From NCBI GenBank assembly GCA_910589415.1, contig OU342630.1:73404186-73468185 (forward strand): a stretch of 64,000 nt of DNA, in the 5' to 3' direction. The notes beneath the pieces are model-generated. The model was given only the letters and a program-made list of their open reading frames with translations, searched no databases and had not been told where the DNA came from. Below, in pieces: positions 60,839 through 64,000 of the stretch. The DNA comes from Malachius bipustulatus (taxonomy: Eukaryota; Arthropoda; Insecta; Coleoptera; Melyridae). The first letter of the stretch is position 1. Every line of letters starts with the position of its first letter. The position numbers were made by a program, and so were the translations under genes.

Positions 60839-61200
60839 AAATTCCCTGTATAGGAAATCGAGATATAGCTAAGAGGAAAATCAAAACCCAGGTCAGGAAT
60901 AAAATAACCTGTCAATAATTAGAGCGGCACATTATTAGGAATAATTCAAGTCAGTCAGTAAATAGAAATAATTCAACGAATAATTACAAATTCCCTCTAT
61001 AGGAAATCGAGATCAAACCCAGGTCAGGAATAAAATAACCTGTGAATTATTAAAGCGGCACGTTATTAGGAATAATTCAAGTTAGGCAGGAAATAGAAAT
61101 ACTTCAACAAATAAATAACAAATTCGCTGTACAGGAGATAGAGCTAGGAGGAAAAGGGAAATAAAACCAGGTCAGGAATAAGTAACCTGTGAATTGTTGA
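60839..61200. repeat. ~140-bp tandem repeat, about 2.5 units
   Basis: Units begin at 60839, 60987 and 61119 with AAATTCCCTGTATAGGAAAT-like sequence and share CCAGGTCAGGAATAAAATAA. Confidence 0.85.
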
Positions 61201-61848
61201 AGAAAGCGTCATATTCGAAATGATAAGGTATATTAACTCATCGCCTTACGAGGCCAGGTACAGGTTGCCTTACGGGCAGAGTGACAATCAATACAAATAA
61301 AGGTAGCCCATGAGGCAAAACAACGACACAACAAATAAACGAAATGAGTTAAAACAACTATCATGAGAATGACGTCAATTCAGGCAAAACACGCTTTCAC
61401 AATTGAAAAAGCAATTGGAAAGACATTCGTATAATGTTTAAAGAGGAGGTAGCAATCAAAACAAACATGGCAACACTGCTCTCGATATCCAAGCCAAGCT
61501 AGAAACTCGACTAACAAACAAGTGGTCATAAAAGAGGATGGAGTGCCAGTATATCAGGGTAAAGTCCACCACAAACGATCATAAAAATTCCCAAACGAAA
61601 GTAAGAGCCCAACGAGTAAAGCTCATTAAAATACAAAATGAGAAATCAATAAATATCCGAGTAGGTTAGCCCAATTTTCCAACACTCTAATTATTGCGTC
61701 TGAGCAATAATAAAGGAATGGGGTCTGTAATTCGATCAGAGGTGATCATTATTCTGTTAATAATGTCGAAAAGCTCGAGAGATGTGTTGAATCTCGCAGG
61801 ATGAAAAATATCCCATTAAAAAAGGAATTTTTCATTAATAAACCAGAA

Positions 61849-62012
61849 CTTCTAGTCCAAGGACTATCACATACTTGAATTTTGCCGGGAGGTTTACTTG
61901 CTAAGAAACATTACTTGCTAAGAAAGCTACGCCCGAATAATGCAAGTTCAGAGTAAATCCGAAAAACCAGAACTTCTAGTCCAAGGACTATCATGCAAAT
62001 TCAGAGTACATC
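61849..62012. repeat. direct repeat pair
   Basis: AACCAGAACTTCTAGTCCAA followed by GGACTATCA occurs at about 61852 and 61964. It lies inside the LTR candidate. Confidence 0.8.
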
Positions 62013-62595
62013 TATGAATAAACAGTTAAGGTAAACAGGTCTTGCAAACCTGAGTTACAAATAAATGAAGCATATCTTGAGCAAAACACAAAAGCGCTGA
62101 ATGAGCCTAGCAAGGTAAGACGATTCTAACGTTTAGTACAAGCGGCAACGCCGCACATTGCCTCAAAGAATGATTGAAAGTAAAAGTGGTTATCCCAGCT
62201 GCCAGAAGGGGCCCTTTATATTTGAACTCGAGTGCTGTTGACTCACAATGTTTAAGGAAACATGTAATTCACCAATAGAGTAATCAAACAAATTGTTAAT
62301 TAACTATCAAGTAGGATTGTAACGATGGGGGTAATCCCTGAGTGTGAAATATAAAATGAAAATGATTCCCCCCATCCTACAATTAATTTGTTTATTATTT
62401 TGTAAAAATCGAAATCAAGAAATTTTGTCAAACGTCAGAACGCAAAATCCTTAACTCCTCCCTTGCTCCGGCATACCTCAATTACGAATCTCGAAACTAC
62501 GAAACACAACGCGCGGTTCTACATCCAAAGCTAGACGATCTCAAGGCAAACTTTTTTCGGAAATAAGCGGGAAGGGGGGCGGGGTGTTACAATAT

Positions 62596-62908
62596 CAATT
62601 GAATTATTCGGAAAAAAATATTTTCCTACTCCTGTTGAATAATATTCCAATTATTAAAGAAGGTTATGATTAGTAGTTATTGAATTGTAGTTCATGATAC
62701 CCTCTCGTGGACCAATAAAAAGCTGTAAATTTGACACTGAGATGAAGACAAACAGAGCAAAGCTTTGAATAGGAACGATAACTGACATTTCTCGGAATCC
62801 ACCGTACGCCGTCAGTAGTCGATAATGGGAGTTACCAAGCAAAAGTATAAATAAAAAACCAAAGTAAGTACCAAAGTAAAATAAAAAAAATTATATTTTG
62901 ATTTTTTT
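62596..62908. other. spacer with an unassigned hydrophobic minus frame
   Basis: A 62-codon minus frame (62842-62654) has a hydrophobic segment (VIVPIQSFALFVFISV). I considered an upstream receptor exon but could not match it. Confidence 0.3.
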
Positions 62909-63492
62909 TATAATTGGTGTTTCAATAAGAGTGCTAGATTTGAATTGCGAGCCATGTTTGACAGTCATAATGTCACATGATTATGATGTATTGTGACAGA
63001 TCGAAAGTTGATAGATGGGAGTTGGTAAACACGGTATAACAACGCGTCCTGATTGTCAAAAATTATTATCAAAATGGTGAAAGTTTAATTGCCACTACGA
63101 GTAGAGGCTTTTAAAGTTTTTTTTTTAGTTTTTTTTTGCCGATATTTTGCCGATAATAATCCCGATATTTGCTTACATGTCAGCTAACGCCCTCTAGAGG
63201 TTGCGGTGGTACTAATTTAAAAAAATCGCAAGATGCAATCGACAGAAGAAGGAAAACTCTTTGCTAATGAGACTAATATCTTGCTAAATTCCGAGTAGGA
63301 ATTAAACTTTCACCATTTTTATAATAATTTTTGACAATCAGGACGCGTTGTTCTACCGTGTAATGCTCTATGTTTACTAGCTCCCATCTGTCAGCTTTCG
63401 ATCTGTCACGTTATGTTATAACCATGTGACATTATGACTGTCAAACATGGCGCGCAATTCAAATCTAGCGCTCTTATTGAAACACCCTTTAT
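62909..63492. mobile_element. ~580-bp MITE
   Basis: Left end TATAATTGGTGTTTCAATAA pairs with TTATTGAAACACCCTTTATA at the right. Complementarity continues through ATTCAAATCTAGC and TGACAGTCATAATGTCAC and their mates. No coding. Confidence 0.82.
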
Positions 63493-63650
63493 AAGTAAAA
63501 AGAGTAGAAAAAAAACATTCGCGATTATGGCCATTATTCACTTGATGTGCCCACGAAAAAAAAACGTTTTCGTCGGTCCAAGCGGATGTGACTCTCGCTG
63601 TGGTTGTTTTGTGGTTTTTCTACTGTGTTTGATTGTTTTAAATTATTGTG

Positions 63651-64000
63651 ATGGCATGCTGTGCTACTTGTCAATCAAGTCTACCTAAAAATGAGTTTTT
63701 AACTTGTAGTGGTTGCAGGAGTGTCTATCATTACGGTTGTGGAAATGTTAGAGAAACTGTATGGAGAAAATATTCAACTGAGACGAATTTAAAATTCAGG
63801 TGTTTTATCTGTCTTGCAAAAACGTCTACTGATAACAATAAATCGACAAATATTGCTAAAATAATGGTGATAGAGTAAAAAATGTAAACAAAACTGTAAA
63901 GAACAACGAGGTCACAGCTCTAATAGCGACGATCATTCGAATAAATCCATAACGGATGGGAAATCGTATGAACTTGACTATCTCAAGGAAATATGAGACT
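63651..64000 (+). CDS. LINE ORF1-like protein with PHD-type zinc finger, runs off the window
   Basis: ATG at 63651. In 60 residues it has a full Cys4-His-Cys3 pattern: MACCATCQ, TCSGCRSVYHYGCG, then RCFIC. This PHD-like finger at the N terminus is typical of ORF1 of some insect LINEs (CR1/Jockey groups). The frame stops at 63876-63878, but coding-like sequence resumes in another frame (SDDHSNKSITDGKSYELDYL), so a frameshift is likely. The rest lies beyond 64000. A host PHD protein is less likely given the lack of introns and the surroundings. Confidence 0.6.

Larger units (their letters stand above)
59889..62591 (-). mobile_element. 2.7-kb solo LTR candidate with internal repeats
   Basis: On the minus strand it begins TGTAACACCCCGCCCC (62591) and ends TTTATCTCA, flanked by ATAT on both sides (59885-59888, 62592-62595). 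A TATA-like ATATAAAGGGC (about 62222-62212, minus) lies inside. Composition is less AT-rich than the surroundings. No gag or pol frame. The ATAT flank is low-complexity, so limits are tentative. Confidence 0.4.

Noticed and set aside
62654..62842. Upstream exon of receptor D
   Set aside because: Hydrophobic and on the right strand, but neither its length, phase nor residues match any of exons 1-4.

Overview
The window looks like nuclear DNA of an insect. It is AT-rich, has short spliceosomal introns, carries a small tandem cluster of seven-transmembrane odorant-receptor (Or) genes, and is packed with insect-type mobile elements. I cannot name the order or species from sequence alone. No rRNA, tRNA or CRISPR was recognised. 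The only host genes I can support are the Or genes and one possible signal-peptide exon; nearly everything else is mobile DNA or unassigned AT-rich spacer.

Or cluster (minus strand). Three complete receptor genes lie head to tail: C (31733-30101), B (25304-19276) and A (12953-10301). All have six exons with the same phases and almost identical exon lengths (178, 571, 100, 108-114, 156 and 54 nt), giving about 388-390 residues. A and B are recent paralogs whose flanks were duplicated too: about 3.8-13.1 kb is paralogous to about 13.3-25.5 kb. C is more diverged. A fourth copy (D, 59407-59131) shows only the last two exons. Intron 4 varies from 82 nt (C) to 803 nt (A) to 4.3 kb (B), the last because a 1.67-kb long-inverted-repeat transposon with its own spliced reading frame, plus smaller elements, landed in it.

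Mobile elements. The best preserved is a full-length DIRS-type tyrosine-recombinase retrotransposon (about 32809-38009, minus strand). It has inverted terminal repeats, an internal complementary region joining both ends, and three open frames: gag, RT/RNase H and tyrosine recombinase. Its gag appears to be split by a 291-nt intron. Other elements include foldback or MITE-like elements with CAGGGTGT-type ends and TA duplications (0-1.4, 28.2, 31.8-32.7, 41.0, 44.4, 52.4 and 54.0 kb), a nested MITE whose empty site is preserved in the opposite arm of its host hairpin (0.4 kb), LINE remnants (7.6-8.4, 43.2-44.4, 54.5-55.7 and 63.7-64 kb), two solo-LTR candidates (51.4-52.4 and 59.9-62.6 kb), decayed DDE transposases (41.1, 44.5 and 56.7-58.0 kb), and several internally repetitive elements (46.2, 48.8, 49.0 and 60.3-61.2 kb).

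The Or genes would act in olfactory neuron dendrites with the co-receptor Orco. The transposons explain most size differences between the paralogous segments, so the duplicates date many of the insertions: what one copy has and the other lacks arrived after the duplication.
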